A DNA stretch of 64,000 nt from CAJXQU01 sp965223825 (GTDB lineage: Bacteria > Pseudomonadota > Gammaproteobacteria > CAJXQU01). Where the stretch lies: the NCBI GenBank assembly GCA_965223825.1, contig OZ245018.1:1674001-1738000 (forward strand), read 5' to 3'. Numbering within the stretch: the first letter of the stretch is position 1; every line of letters starts with the position of its first letter. The notes below the pieces were generated by a model. The model saw only the letters and a list, made by a program, of their open reading frames with translations. It had not been told where the DNA came from and did no database searches. The translations under genes and the position numbers were made by a program. This document shows, piece after piece, positions 55,401-64,000 of the stretch.

Positions 55401-58400
55401 ACATGACCCTCCTCATGAAGAGTTTGTAGACGGTTAACACTTAATACATCTTTCGCTTTCATTGCTTCAACCATAGCGATCGCACCCGCCATCGTCGTTG
55501 TATAAGGGACTTTGTGATCAAGTGCAGATCCGCGAATGGTATAGGAGTCAGACAATGCTCGTTTATTTTCACTTGTTGTATTCACAATAAGATTAATCTC
55601 ATCATTTTTGATCATATCGACAATGTGTGGCTGACCTTCTAATACCTTATTTACAGGCTTGCAGTTGATACCTGCTTCAGAAAGAGTTTTCTGCGTCCCC
55701 TTCGTTGCAACAAGGTCGAAGCCTAATTCAGATAAACTTTTTGCCATTTCAATAGCGCGCGCTTTATCTGATTCACGCACACTGATAAATGCATTCCCTT
55801 TTTCGGGCAAACTCATTCCAGCAGCTTGTTGGGATTTTGCAAAAGCTTCACCAAAGGTTTCACCTACCCCCATTACTTCACCTGTTGATTTCATTTCTGG
55901 GCCCAATAGTGGATCAACACCCGGAAATTTAACAAATGGAAAAACTGCTTCTTTAACAGAATAATATTTTGGAATCCTTTCTTCTAGAACACCCTGCTCT
56001 GCAAGTGATTTGCCTGCCATGCAAGCCGCAGCAATATTCGCGATCGGCATTCCCGTTGCTTTTGATACGAAAGGTGCTGTTCGCGAAGCACGAGGGTTCA
56101 CTTCCAGTACGTAAATCTCATCCCCTTGAATTGCAAACTGCACATTCATTAGACCGATAACTTTTAATGCCATGGCCATCGCGCGAGTTTGTTCGCGAAT
56201 TCTGTCTTGAATTTCAACGCTGAGTTGGTGTGGTGGTAATGAGCAAGCTGAATCACCGGAATGAATCCCCGCCTCTTCAATGTGCTCCATAATGCCGCCG
56301 ATTAGTACGTCTTTCCCATCGCAAACCGCATCAACATCCACTTCGACAGCTTGGTTTAAAAATCGATCTAACAACACTGGCGCATCATTAGAGACGGCAA
56401 CGGCTTTATTCATGTAACGTCGTAAATCATCCTCTCCATAAACAATCTCCATTGCGCGCCCACCTAAGACATAGGATGGCCGAACAACTAGTGGATAACC
56501 TACTTCCTCAGCCCTGACAACGGCATCTTCAAGATTTCCCGCTGTGCGGTTCTTAGGTTGTTTTAGACCTAGCTCGTTGAGCATATTCTGAAAACGTTCA
56601 CGATCTTCAGCTAAATCAATGGAATCGGGTGATGTTCCGATAATGGGCGCGCCCGCTTGCTCAAGCTCATTCGCAAGTTTTAGCGGCGTTTGTCCGCCAT
56701 ATTGAACGATGATGCCTTTCGGTTTTTCAAGCTCGATCACTTCGAGCACATCTTCTAGTGTTAACGGCTCAAAATAAAGACGATCAGAGGTATCGTAATC
56801 TGTCGAAACCGTTTCAGGATTACAATTCACCATTATCGTTTCGTAACCAAGATTACGCATCGTGAAAGCGGCTTGTACGCAACAGTAATCGAATTCAATA
56901 CCTTGGCCTATACGGTTTGGGCCGCCACCGAGAACCATGATCTTTTCACGGTCAGTCGGTTGTGATTCACATTCTTCTTCATAAGTAGAATACATATATG
57001 CCGTATCCGAAGAAAACTCAGCTGCACACGTATCGACGCGTTTATAGACTGGACGCACATGAAGTTTATGGCGCAATTCACGGACGGTACTTTCCTTTTC
57101 ATCAATTAGTGTAGCAAGGCGAGAATCCGCGAAACCTTTGCGTTTAAGTGCACGTATTCGTTGCTCCGTTAAACCAGTCAGTCCTTCTTGAGCAACTTGT
57201 TTTTCTTCTTGAATAAGATCATTAAGCTGTACTAAGAACCAAGGATCAATTTTACTGTGACCAAAGACTTCCTCGATCGTCATACCTCGTCGCAGAGCAT
57301 CACCAACATACCAAAGGCGCAATGGCCCTGGTGATCGCATTTCCTCAATTAAGGTCATTTCAGGATCGCTATCATCCTCACTTAAAACTGGAACCAAGCC
57401 ATCCATATCGATTTCTAAACCACGAATCGCTTTTTGCAGTGACTCTTGCTGAGTGCGGCCAATCGCCATGACTTCACCCACAGATTTCATCTGCGTTGTC
57501 AGACGGCTATCTGCTTGAGGAAATTTTTCGAAAGTGAAGCGAGGGATCTTAGTAACAACGTAATCAATCGTCGGCTCAAACGAAGCAGGTGTTACACCAC
57601 CGGTAATCTCGTTATCGAGCTCATCTAAGGTGTAACCAACAGCCAGTTTCGCCGCAACTTTCGCGATCGGGAAACCTGTGGCTTTAGATGCCAATGCAGA
57701 CGATCGCGACACACGTGGATTCATTTCGATCACGATCAAATAACCATTTTCTGGATTCACAGAAAATTGAACGTTAGACCCTCCTGTTTCGACACCGATT
57801 TCACGCAGAACTGCCAATGATGCATTCCGCATGATCTGATATTCCTTATCCGTGAGTGTTTGTGCCGGTGCAACGGTGATCGAGTCACCCGTGTGCACAC
57901 CCATCGGGTCAAGGTTTTCGATCGAGCATATGATGATGCAATTATCGTTACGATCCCGCACCACTTCCATTTCGTACTCTTTCCAACCTAAGACAGATTC
58001 TTCTAAAAGAATTTCTGTTGTTGGGGATGCATCAAGACCTCGTTGGCAGATCGCATCAAATTCCTCTTTATTAAATGCAATACCACCACCACTACCGCCC
58101 ATGGTAAAGGAAGGACGAATGATGATCGGAAAACCGATACCTGCTTGTATGCGATAGGCTTCTTGCATATCGTGAGCGACATCAGAATGTGGCGTATTTA
58201 GACCAATACGCTTCATAGCTTCGCGGAATTTTTCACGATCTTCAGCCATGTCGATTGCATCGCGCGTTGCACCAATCATCTCAACGCCGTACTTTTTAAG
58301 CACCCCGTGATGATCGAGATCTAATGCGCAATTAAGTGCCGTTTGACCGCCCATCGTTGGCAAGATCGCATCAGGACGCTCTTTTTCGATGATATTCGCA

Positions 58401-58621
58401 ACATTTTGCCACTGCACAGGCTCGATGTAGGTCGCATCAGCCATATCCGGATCCGTCATGATCGTCGCAGGATTTGAGTTAACTAAAATGACACGAAACC
58501 CTTCTTCTCTGAGTGCTTTACATGCTTGCGCACCTGAATAGTCGAATTCACACGCTTGACCGATGACGATCGGACCTGCTCCGATGATAAGAATACTTTT
58601 TAAATCTGAACGTTTAGGCAT
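55397..58621 (-). CDS. carB: Carbamoyl-phosphate synthase large subunit
   Basis: 1074 residues with two ATP-grasp halves. The first contains GAGPIVIGQACEFDYSG and VIEMNPRVSRSSALASKATG (abridged), the second GGGPNRIGQGIEFDYC and VLEVNPRASRT, and the C-terminal allosteric MGS-like domain holds the nucleotide site. Works with CarA to form carbamoyl phosphate for pyrimidines and arginine. It begins 9 bp after carA. Confidence 0.98.
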   Translation of the reverse strand: MPKRSDLKSILIIGAGPIVIGQACEFDYSGAQACKALREEGFRVILVNSNPATIMTDPDMADATYIEPVQWQNVANIIEKERPDAILPTMGGQTALNCALDLDHHGVLKKYGVEMIGATRDAIDMAEDREKFREAMKRIGLNTPHSDVAHDMQEAYRIQAGIGFPIIIRPSFTMGGSGGGIAFNKEEFDAICQRGLDASPTTEILLEESVLGWKEYEMEVVRDRNDNCIIICSIENLDPMGVHTGDSITVAPAQTLTDKEYQIMRNASLAVLREIGVETGGSNVQFSVNPENGYLIVIEMNPRVSRSSALASKATGFPIAKVAAKLAVGYTLDELDNEITGGVTPASFEPTIDYVVTKIPRFTFEKFPQADSRLTTQMKSVGEVMAIGRTQQESLQKAIRGLEIDMDGLVPVLSEDDSDPEMTLIEEMRSPGPLRLWYVGDALRRGMTIEEVFGHSKIDPWFLVQLNDLIQEEKQVAQEGLTGLTEQRIRALKRKGFADSRLATLIDEKESTVRELRHKLHVRPVYKRVDTCAAEFSSDTAYMYSTYEEECESQPTDREKIMVLGGGPNRIGQGIEFDYCCVQAAFTMRNLGYETIMVNCNPETVSTDYDTSDRLYFEPLTLEDVLEVIELEKPKGIIVQYGGQTPLKLANELEQAGAPIIGTSPDSIDLAEDRERFQNMLNELGLKQPKNRTAGNLEDAVVRAEEVGYPLVVRPSYVLGGRAMEIVYGEDDLRRYMNKAVAVSNDAPVLLDRFLNQAVEVDVDAVCDGKDVLIGGIMEHIEEAGIHSGDSACSLPPHQLSVEIQDRIREQTRAMAMALKVIGLMNVQFAIQGDEIYVLEVNPRASRTAPFVSKATGMPIANIAAACMAGKSLAEQGVLEERIPKYYSVKEAVFPFVKFPGVDPLLGPEMKSTGEVMGVGETFGEAFAKSQQAAGMSLPEKGNAFISVRESDKARAIEMAKSLSELGFDLVATKGTQKTLSEAGINCKPVNKVLEGQPHIVDMIKNDEINLIVNTTSENKRALSDSYTIRGSALDHKVPYTTTMAGAIAMVEAMKAKDVLSVNRLQTLHEEGHV

Positions 58622-58630
58622 CTTCGGGGC

Positions 58631-59770
58631 TTAACTCCTGTGATCTTTCATAAGTTTAATGAAATGGTCGAATAGGCCTTGCACATCATGTGGGCCAGGG
58701 CTGGCTTCTGGATGGCCTTGGAAACTAAACGCAGGTTTTTCAGTGTGCGCGATTCCTTGTAATGAGCCATCGAATAATGAGCGATGTGTCGCCTTGACAT
58801 TCGCCGGCAATGAATCCTCTGAAACCGCGAAGCCATGATTTTGACTAGTAATCATGACGACTTTCGATTCTAAATCTTGTACTGGGTGATTTGCACCATG
58901 ATGCCCGAACTTCATTTTGATCGTCTTTGCGCCACACGCTAATGCAAGCAACTGGTGTCCAAGACAAATCCCAAAGGTAGGTACACCTTTGTCGAGAAAG
59001 GTTTTGATCGCATCAATAGCATAATCACATGGTTCAGGATCGCCCGGACCGTTCGAGAGAAATACACCGTCTGGATTCATCGCAAGAACCGCTTCAGCAG
59101 GTGTTTCAGCAGGAACAACGGTTAATTTACAACCGCGATCAATTAACAATCTCAGAATGTTGTTTTTGACGCCATAATCATAAGCGACAACATTCCATTG
59201 GCCTTGCTCAGAAGGAACCGGGTGTGAATCTGTTTCCAGCTCCCAGCTTCCCTCTTCCCATGTATATGACCCAGTCGTTGAAACGACCTTTGCCAGATCA
59301 GCCCCTTTAAGGCCTGCGAAACTAGCAATTAATTCACTTGCATTAGTCTCTTTTATGGCATCACCAGCGATGATGCAGCCTCGAAGGCTCCCTTTGTCTC
59401 GTAGAATACGTGTCAACTTGCGTGTATCGATGTCTGCGATTGCAACAACATCATTTTGTTGAAGGTAATCTTGAAGGGACATTTTTGCGCGCCAGTTATT
59501 GTGCAATAGAGGCAAATCACGAATAACAAGGCCATTGGCATAAACTTTATTCGACTCGACATCCAGCGGTGTGACGCCGACATTCCCAATGTGTGGATAC
59601 GTTAGAGTAACAATTTGTTGGTAATAAGACGGATCAGTCAAAATTTCTTGGTAACCAGTCATTGATGTATTAAATACAACTTCACCTACGGTTGTGCCAC
59701 TGGCCCCGATGGACAAACCCTGTAGCTCAGTCCCATCTTCGAGCACAAGAATAGCAGGAGGATAATTCAA
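58631..59770 (-). CDS. carA: Carbamoyl-phosphate synthase small subunit (TTG start)
   Basis: 379 residues. Class I glutamine amidotransferase: nucleophile Cys269 (FGICLGHQ), His353 and Glu355 (GHPEASP). N-terminal FNTSMTGYQEILTDPSY is the CarA signature. The start is a TTG at 59770 with a GGAG site 6 nt upstream; I see no ATG alternative that keeps the N-terminus. TTG starts for carA are known in other bacteria and may limit its translation. The 232-bp gap to the divergent cyclase gene holds an imperfect hairpin. Confidence 0.97.
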   Translation of the reverse strand: MNYPPAILVLEDGTELQGLSIGASGTTVGEVVFNTSMTGYQEILTDPSYYQQIVTLTYPHIGNVGVTPLDVESNKVYANGLVIRDLPLLHNNWRAKMSLQDYLQQNDVVAIADIDTRKLTRILRDKGSLRGCIIAGDAIKETNASELIASFAGLKGADLAKVVSTTGSYTWEEGSWELETDSHPVPSEQGQWNVVAYDYGVKNNILRLLIDRGCKLTVVPAETPAEAVLAMNPDGVFLSNGPGDPEPCDYAIDAIKTFLDKGVPTFGICLGHQLLALACGAKTIKMKFGHHGANHPVQDLESKVVMITSQNHGFAVSEDSLPANVKATHRSLFDGSLQGIAHTEKPAFSFQGHPEASPGPHDVQGLFDHFIKLMKDHRS

Positions 59771-59804
59771 ATTTTACTCCGGAATTCAATAGTTTATGAA
59801 TGGA

Positions 59805-59835
59805 AACCGGGATGATTTTTAACCACATCCCCGTT
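59805..59835. promoter_or_regulatory. Imperfect hairpin in the carA leader region
   Basis: AACCGGGATG (59805-59814) pairs with CATCCCCGTT (59826-59835) with one mismatch, leaving an 11-base loop. It lies about 35 bp upstream of the carA start. It could be a leader structure of a pyrimidine- or arginine-responsive control system, but no typical leader peptide or anti-terminator partner was found. Confidence 0.3.
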
Positions 59836-60002
59836 GTTGAATAGGTGTTAATTATAGATGATGCAACGTGAATTTGTCTAATAGGCATAGATAAACAAAA
59901 TCAGGATGTCCACGGTAAGAGGCCCCACTAAATTCTTAAGCCCGATTCAGTCAAGTTTTATAAAGGTATGCCGACGTATATTGGAAGAAACTGGATATTT
60001 GA

Positions 60003-61073
60003 ATGAAGAAACAAGTAGAAGAAAGGAAAAACAAACTCGTGGACTATGCGCAAGATCCCCAACAGGCTTCCGAGTTCCTCAGAATGGCTTTGCCATTTAT
60101 GAACCGACATGGCATTCCTGTGGACCCAATGCATTATGCAGTTTGGTATGAGTATTTTAGTGGGTGTAACTTACCGCTAAAAGAAAGTGTAGATGAAATG
60201 ATCTCTAATAAGCAGAGACTAGGAATAGATGTCAGTGCAGAACTGTATGAAAAGTTTATAGAAAATAACCGGATCTCTGTTGGTTTAAAAATGCAACAGA
60301 GTGTTCAAAATGTAATGCATTCCTTATCCGAACAGATCGAACAGTCAACGGAACATGCGAGTCATTACGATACGGTTCTCGATGAAGTCAGTGAAGAATT
60401 AGGCTCGACAACAGATGCAGATAGTTTAGGAAAATTCATTGGGAAACTGGTAGAAGAAACCAAAACCATGAAAGAGGTAAACGAACAATTATCAGCTAAA
60501 TTAGCACAATCAAATAACGAACTTGACGGCTTGCGAAACGAATTAGATGAAGCACAACGCGCCGCACTGACCGATGCGTTAACACTAATCCCGAATCGCA
60601 AAGCACTAGAGCAAAAAATGGAACAGCTTGTCATCGATGAGATGGACTTTTGTATCATCATTGCCGATATCGATTTCTTCAAACTATTCAACGACAACTA
60701 CGGCCATTTATTAGGGGATAAAGTATTACGTTTCGTTGCTCAACTTTTGCAACGTCAATTAAAAGTACAAGATCTCGTGGCTCGCTATGGTGGTGAGGAA
60801 TTTGTTGTAGTGCTTCCAGAGACACCATTTAAAGGCGCTATGATCGTCGCCGAGAATTTAAGAAAGTACATTCAATCTCAAAAGCTTCGCCGATCGGATA
60901 ATCAGGAGCGTATCGAAAGCATCACATTGTCTCTCGGTGTCGCCAAGTATCGTCCAGGAGAGACTACCTCCGATATCATCGCCCGTGCTGATGCGGCTCT
61001 TTATCTTTCGAAGGAAAAAGGTCGGAACCGTGTAACCTCTGAAGAAGACGTTCCGGAAACAGCAGAAGCCTGA
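60003..61073 (+). CDS. Diguanylate cyclase (GGDEF domain) without the usual inhibitory site
   Basis: 356 residues. The first 170 contain no recognisable sensor domain but are alpha-helical and include coiled-coil-like parts (about 100-185). The GGDEF domain has the signature GGEEF at 263-267 and DIDFFKLFNDNYGH at 222-235. The allosteric I-site RxxD upstream of GGEEF is replaced by KVQD (254-257), so product inhibition may be weak. It is soluble. Makes c-di-GMP. Divergent from carAB with a 232-bp gap. Confidence 0.92.
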   Translation: MKKQVEERKNKLVDYAQDPQQASEFLRMALPFMNRHGIPVDPMHYAVWYEYFSGCNLPLKESVDEMISNKQRLGIDVSAELYEKFIENNRISVGLKMQQSVQNVMHSLSEQIEQSTEHASHYDTVLDEVSEELGSTTDADSLGKFIGKLVEETKTMKEVNEQLSAKLAQSNNELDGLRNELDEAQRAALTDALTLIPNRKALEQKMEQLVIDEMDFCIIIADIDFFKLFNDNYGHLLGDKVLRFVAQLLQRQLKVQDLVARYGGEEFVVVLPETPFKGAMIVAENLRKYIQSQKLRRSDNQERIESITLSLGVAKYRPGETTSDIIARADAALYLSKEKGRNRVTSEEDVPETAEA

Positions 61074-61123
61074 CTATCTAATTAATCTCCTCGTTTTAAT
61101 AATTATTACCACTTTAAGAATAA

Positions 61124-61151
61124 AAAAGGGCCGCTTTAAGCGGCCCTTCAG
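61124..61151. terminator. Bidirectional terminator between the cyclase and the repeat protein
   Basis: AAGGGCCGCTT and AAGCGGCCCTT form a strong GC-rich stem with A-run before and pyrimidine tract after, facing both the cyclase and the convergent gene at 61175. Confidence 0.88.
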
Positions 61152-61174
61152 TTTCTTACAGACTCAAGTAATAC

Positions 61175-62785
61175 TTAGTGAGTCGGGCTAACACCTAACT
61201 CTTTGACTGACTCAATAGTCAGGAAACGAGTGGTTGTGAGGTTTTTAGCACGTTGGAACTTCTGCATTGCATTGATCGTTTGAGAACCGACAACACCATC
61301 AATTGGTCCATAGTAATGGCCATTTGTTTTGAGTGCAGTTTGGATTTCTTTGATCTTACTACGCGTCATGTTTGCTTGGCATAGAACTGGGCGCCATTCC
61401 ATACTACCTTCACTGACTTTGTCAGTTTTAGTCACTTGACCGTAAGTAGCAGGAATTTCAATACGTTTCTCTTGTGGAGAGGCAACCATTTTGCGTACTT
61501 CAACTGTTTTATAAACCGCAGGGACTTCTACCGATTTAGTCGATGCTGGTGTTTTGACCACTTGGCGACTAACCGTTTTGTAGATAGCAGGTTTTTCTTT
61601 GTAACAAAGAACATTGCCTGTTGCATTTCCTGAAGCTGAACTGGATTTATCAGTTGCATACCAAGTTGTTGATGGATCAGAAGTTTTAACCGTTTTCGTG
61701 ATCGTTTGGTAAGTTTCAGGAATATCAATCACACGTTCTTGCGCAGGCGTTTTGAGCTTACGTACGTTTTGTGTTTGATATTGAGCAGGCGTTGTGACTG
61801 ATTTCGTTGTTGCTGGTGATTTCAGTACACGTTTTGTAATTGTTTTATATTTAGCTGGCACTTCAACTAAACACATGATTTCACCGGTAGATTGATCGAT
61901 TCGATCCACTGAACCCGCGACACGGTTAGGAACTTCACCTGGAGCACAAGCGCCACCTGAACATTCTGATACTTTCCATGTTGTATAAGCTGGTTCGACA
62001 AGCACTTTTTCCGTAACCGTTTCATATTCAGCTGCAACAGTAACTAATTTTTCTGATGCTTCACTTACCAAGACACGTTCTTGAGTATCTTCATAGACCG
62101 CAGGAATAATCTCGATACGTTGTGAACTTTCTGTCTTCAGCATGCGCTCAGTAACAGTGTCATATTTAGCAGGGACAATATACTCAGCAAAACATTGACC
62201 CGCAGAAACTGCGTCAGGTACACCGAGCGTTTGCGCATACTTCACGTACGATGCATCAGGATGTAATGCATTTTTACTTTGTGCTGATGCAAGGCCAGAT
62301 CGTCCATAATGCCAATGTGTTTCAGAATCCTTGACCAACACTTTTTCAGAAACCGTTTCATATGTCGCTGGAACCGTAACGAGCTTTTCAGACGCTTCTT
62401 TAACTAATACTCGCTCAGTTACCGTTTCGTATTTAGCGGGGATAACTTCTAAACGTTCACCAGCAGGTTTCGTTTCGACTGTTTCAGTCGTTGTTTCAAA
62501 CTTAGGTGGTGCCCAGATACGCGCATAACATTGGCCAGGCGTCGCATTCGGTGGTAACAGATCCGCAGTCATACCTGCTGCAGCACCTGATACGACAGGA
62601 GCCGTACTTACTGTGGCATTGGTGATGCCTCCAGTTGCTATACCAATACTGGCTGCGATTGGTGCTTGAATGTTGAGAAGTTGTGCTGAAATGTCCTGAG
62701 CCTGTGATGTGTTAGCGAAAGTGCTAAGCCCCATCGCACATACAGAAAGCAGTCCAGTTGTTAAATTACGAGGTTTAATTGACAT
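61175..62785 (-). CDS. Secreted peptidoglycan-binding protein with four Cys-to-Trp repeat modules
   Basis: 536 residues with an N-terminal signal (about 8-30, GLLSVCAMGLSTFANTSQAQ) and a very strong GGAGGGAGG ribosome-binding site. Residues 86-464 hold four modules of 71-73 residues, each running from a Cys to a Trp (86-158, 198-270, 305-375, 394-464) and each made of three about 22-residue units of the form PA.Y.TVTERVL.... A PG_binding_1 domain follows at about 470-531 (IQTALKTNGHYYGPIDGVVG). It should sit in the periplasm or on the surface bound to the wall. I recognise no enzymatic domain. The Cys residues could form disulfides. Confidence 0.8.
   Translation of the reverse strand: MSIKPRNLTTGLLSVCAMGLSTFANTSQAQDISAQLLNIQAPIAASIGIATGGITNATVSTAPVVSGAAAGMTADLLPPNATPGQCYARIWAPPKFETTTETVETKPAGERLEVIPAKYETVTERVLVKEASEKLVTVPATYETVSEKVLVKDSETHWHYGRSGLASAQSKNALHPDASYVKYAQTLGVPDAVSAGQCFAEYIVPAKYDTVTERMLKTESSQRIEIIPAVYEDTQERVLVSEASEKLVTVAAEYETVTEKVLVEPAYTTWKVSECSGGACAPGEVPNRVAGSVDRIDQSTGEIMCLVEVPAKYKTITKRVLKSPATTKSVTTPAQYQTQNVRKLKTPAQERVIDIPETYQTITKTVKTSDPSTTWYATDKSSSASGNATGNVLCYKEKPAIYKTVSRQVVKTPASTKSVEVPAVYKTVEVRKMVASPQEKRIEIPATYGQVTKTDKVSEGSMEWRPVLCQANMTRSKIKEIQTALKTNGHYYGPIDGVVGSQTINAMQKFQRAKNLTTTRFLTIESVKELGVSPTH
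61394..62530 (-). repeat. Coding tandem repeat: four modules, each with three sub-repeats
   Basis: At protein level the units pair: VPAKYETVTERVLV, VPATYETVSEKVLV, VPAKYDTVTERML and so on. Linkers between modules vary (39, 34 and 18 residues) and are Ser/Gly/Ala rich. Nucleotide identity has decayed, pointing to old duplications held by selection, not recent slippage. Confidence 0.85.
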
Positions 62786-63222
62786 TATACCTCCCTCCTT
62801 TATTTAGTTAATGGTTCAAGATAGTGAGAGTGAACATTATCAGCCAGTTAAAACACCTAGCTTGAATGCGATTGTAGATAATTGTGAAAAATAATCAATT
62901 GTTTTTTTGGTTTAATTTGTTAGTTGTTGATATATATAACTTTTATATATTTAAATTAGTCATTAATTTTGCAAACCCTAATAATGAACTTTAAGTTTCA
63001 ACAATAAATAACAAAAAGAAATATCCTTTATAATTTGTTATAAAACAATTACTTATATTAGTTTATTAATGCTAACTATTATTATTGAAAACCGAATTGT
63101 TAGATTATATTTTCACTATGTAACGTAAATATGACACAGCAGTTAAATCATAAATCACCATCGCTGAATGTAATATGAGCCCAAGTCTTACATGGCGAAG
63201 AGCTGTGAACTGAGTCGCAAAG
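62786..63222. other. AT-rich intergenic region between divergent cell-wall genes
   Basis: This 437-bp gap is by eye over 75 percent A/T between about 62880 and 63130, compared with roughly half in the rest of the window. I found no gene in it. It has several TATA-like boxes; a possible plus-strand promoter is TTGAAA at 63085-63090 with TATTTT at 63108-63113 (17-bp spacer). The only strong translation signal is the ribosome-binding site of the minus-strand gene at its left edge. Confidence 0.6.
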
Positions 63223-64000
63223 ATGAGCCCATTAAAGATGAATATGCTGAATAATCTACAAGATAAACAACTTCATGCCGTTCTTTCATTAGCGTGTTTA
63301 GAGGAAGATTGGCGCCCTAGCCTGCAACGAATTATTCAAGGCGATACATCACTTGATCGTCATTCGGCACAAGAATTAGCGGTTAAAGCCATTCAACGTA
63401 TTTTGATCTTTTTAGGCTATTCCACCGCCACGACGGGCGCTTTTTTGATCGATGGTGATTTTGGACGTGGTACAAATAGAGGTCTCGCCCAATTTCAATA
63501 CGAATACGACCTTACCGATCAAGTCGATAGCAAACTGCTCAGCTACCCTTGCAGTTATCAAACGGCAAGGAAGCGGATCATTAGCATTCCAGATGTCAGG
63601 TTAACTGTAGAGACGTTGGATATATTGTCAAAGGTTTGCCTGCAAAAAATACGACTTGGGCAGATCACACTTGGCAATTTTGACGACGCCCTATTTCACT
63701 TAAATGCATTGCACGAGGGCCATTTATTAACCTGCACGCAAATTGTCGAAAAGTATGGTGATGTTGCAATCTATGTCGCTAACGAAACAAACATCCTTCC
63801 AGAGTGGATTCTAGCGATCATTCGCCAAGAATCTGCCGGTGTGATCCGCCCTCGTTTCGAGCAACACAAATTGAGCCGTGCTTACCATAAATCACCAGAC
63901 GCCGACTTTGCAGAATTACGGATCGCCTCAATGAGTATTGGACTTGGACAAATTATGGGTTTTAACTACAAAGCTGTCGGCGCTACCTCGGCGACAAGCA
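63223..64000 (+). CDS. N-acetylmuramidase-like peptidoglycan hydrolase, partial (right edge)
   Basis: The frame is open from the ATG at 63223 (first after an in-frame stop) for 259 codons to the window end; ATGs at 63238 and 63244 are alternatives. The N-terminal part contains GAFLIDGDFGRGTNRGLAQF, a peptidoglycan-binding-like repeat. Further on, EWILAIIRQESAGVIRPRFE with EQHKLSR matches the DUF3380 N-acetylmuramidase family, whose catalytic Glu is in the QESAG motif. No signal peptide is obvious at its N-terminus. Divergent from the repeat protein, which also binds peptidoglycan. Confidence 0.75.
   Translation, partial: MSPLKMNMLNNLQDKQLHAVLSLACLEEDWRPSLQRIIQGDTSLDRHSAQELAVKAIQRILIFLGYSTATTGAFLIDGDFGRGTNRGLAQFQYEYDLTDQVDSKLLSYPCSYQTARKRIISIPDVRLTVETLDILSKVCLQKIRLGQITLGNFDDALFHLNALHEGHLLTCTQIVEKYGDVAIYVANETNILPEWILAIIRQESAGVIRPRFEQHKLSRAYHKSPDADFAELRIASMSIGLGQIMGFNYKAVGATSATS

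Noticed and set aside
55659..58157. Plus-strand frames opposite carB
   Set aside because: They are antisense to a complete, well conserved carB and show no protein-like motifs.
61394..62530. Regular repeats that might suggest a CRISPR array
   Set aside because: The periodicity is in the protein (22-residue units in modules of 71-73), nucleotide repeats are diverged, and no spacer-repeat structure or cas gene is present.
1..64000. tRNA, rRNA, insertion sequences, prophage or attachment sites
   Set aside because: I scanned the intergenic regions and saw no cloverleaf-like sequences, transposases or integrases; the window is almost fully coding.

Overview
This window looks like chromosomal core sequence from a gammaproteobacterium, probably a marine or halophilic methylotroph of the Methylophaga type. 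That placement is inference. It rests on gammaproteobacterial gene orders (rne/rluC/sppA/yceF/yceD/rpmF/plsX/fab; carAB-greA-rlmE-ftsH-glmM), a complete Na+-translocating NADH:quinone reductase operon, and genes that in bacteria belong to tetrahydromethanopterin/methylofuran C1 metabolism (mfnB, DUF447, DUF6513, a pterin dehydratase). GC looks to be in the mid-to-high 40s percent. I saw no rRNA, tRNA, CRISPR array, IS element or prophage.

Layout. 1-9208 (minus strand): one long run yceD-rpmF-plsX-fabH-fabD-fabG-acpP-fabF-pabC-mltG-tmk-holB for fatty-acid initiation and elongation, with an intrinsic terminator after acpP; yceF is divergent at 9224. 9819-18649 (minus): sppA and rluC, normally near neighbours, are separated by a six-gene accessory cassette (10808-17696). 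It encodes a MOP-family flippase, a TauD-like Fe(II)/2-oxoglutarate dioxygenase, an RraA-fold protein, two different ATP-grasp ligases and an Ldh2-type NAD(P) dehydrogenase. The flippase start overlaps the rluC stop, so the cassette is wired into the rluC transcript. This is the best candidate for an undescribed system: an amide-forming, oxidative small-molecule or envelope-decoration pathway with its own exporter.

18936-32978: rne with a structured leader; then prfC, acpS-pdxJ, moaE-moaD, divergent moaC and an orphan CbiM-like membrane protein; then the pterin/methylofuran operon folP-DUF6513-DUF447-mfnB-pterin dehydratase, closed by a terminator. folP is here rather than between ftsH and glmM. 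After it come a retropepsin-like protease, a histidine phosphatase and a Met/His-rich outer-membrane protein.

33036-40124: a good sigma70-type promoter, nqrABCDEF and nqrM, a twin-CBS protein and a small lipoprotein. 40158-50771: an acyltransferase convergent with hrpA, a DASS anion transporter, a PP2C phosphatase fused through a membrane helix to a SUMF1-like domain, a SelW-like protein, a solitary HyuB and grxD.

50798-61151: glmM, ftsH, rlmE, greA, carB and carA on the minus strand, then a divergent diguanylate cyclase. 61175-64000: a secreted peptidoglycan-binding protein with four matched Cys-to-Trp repeat modules, a very AT-rich 437-bp intergenic region, and a muramidase running off the right edge. 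Across most of the window GATC is conspicuously over-represented.
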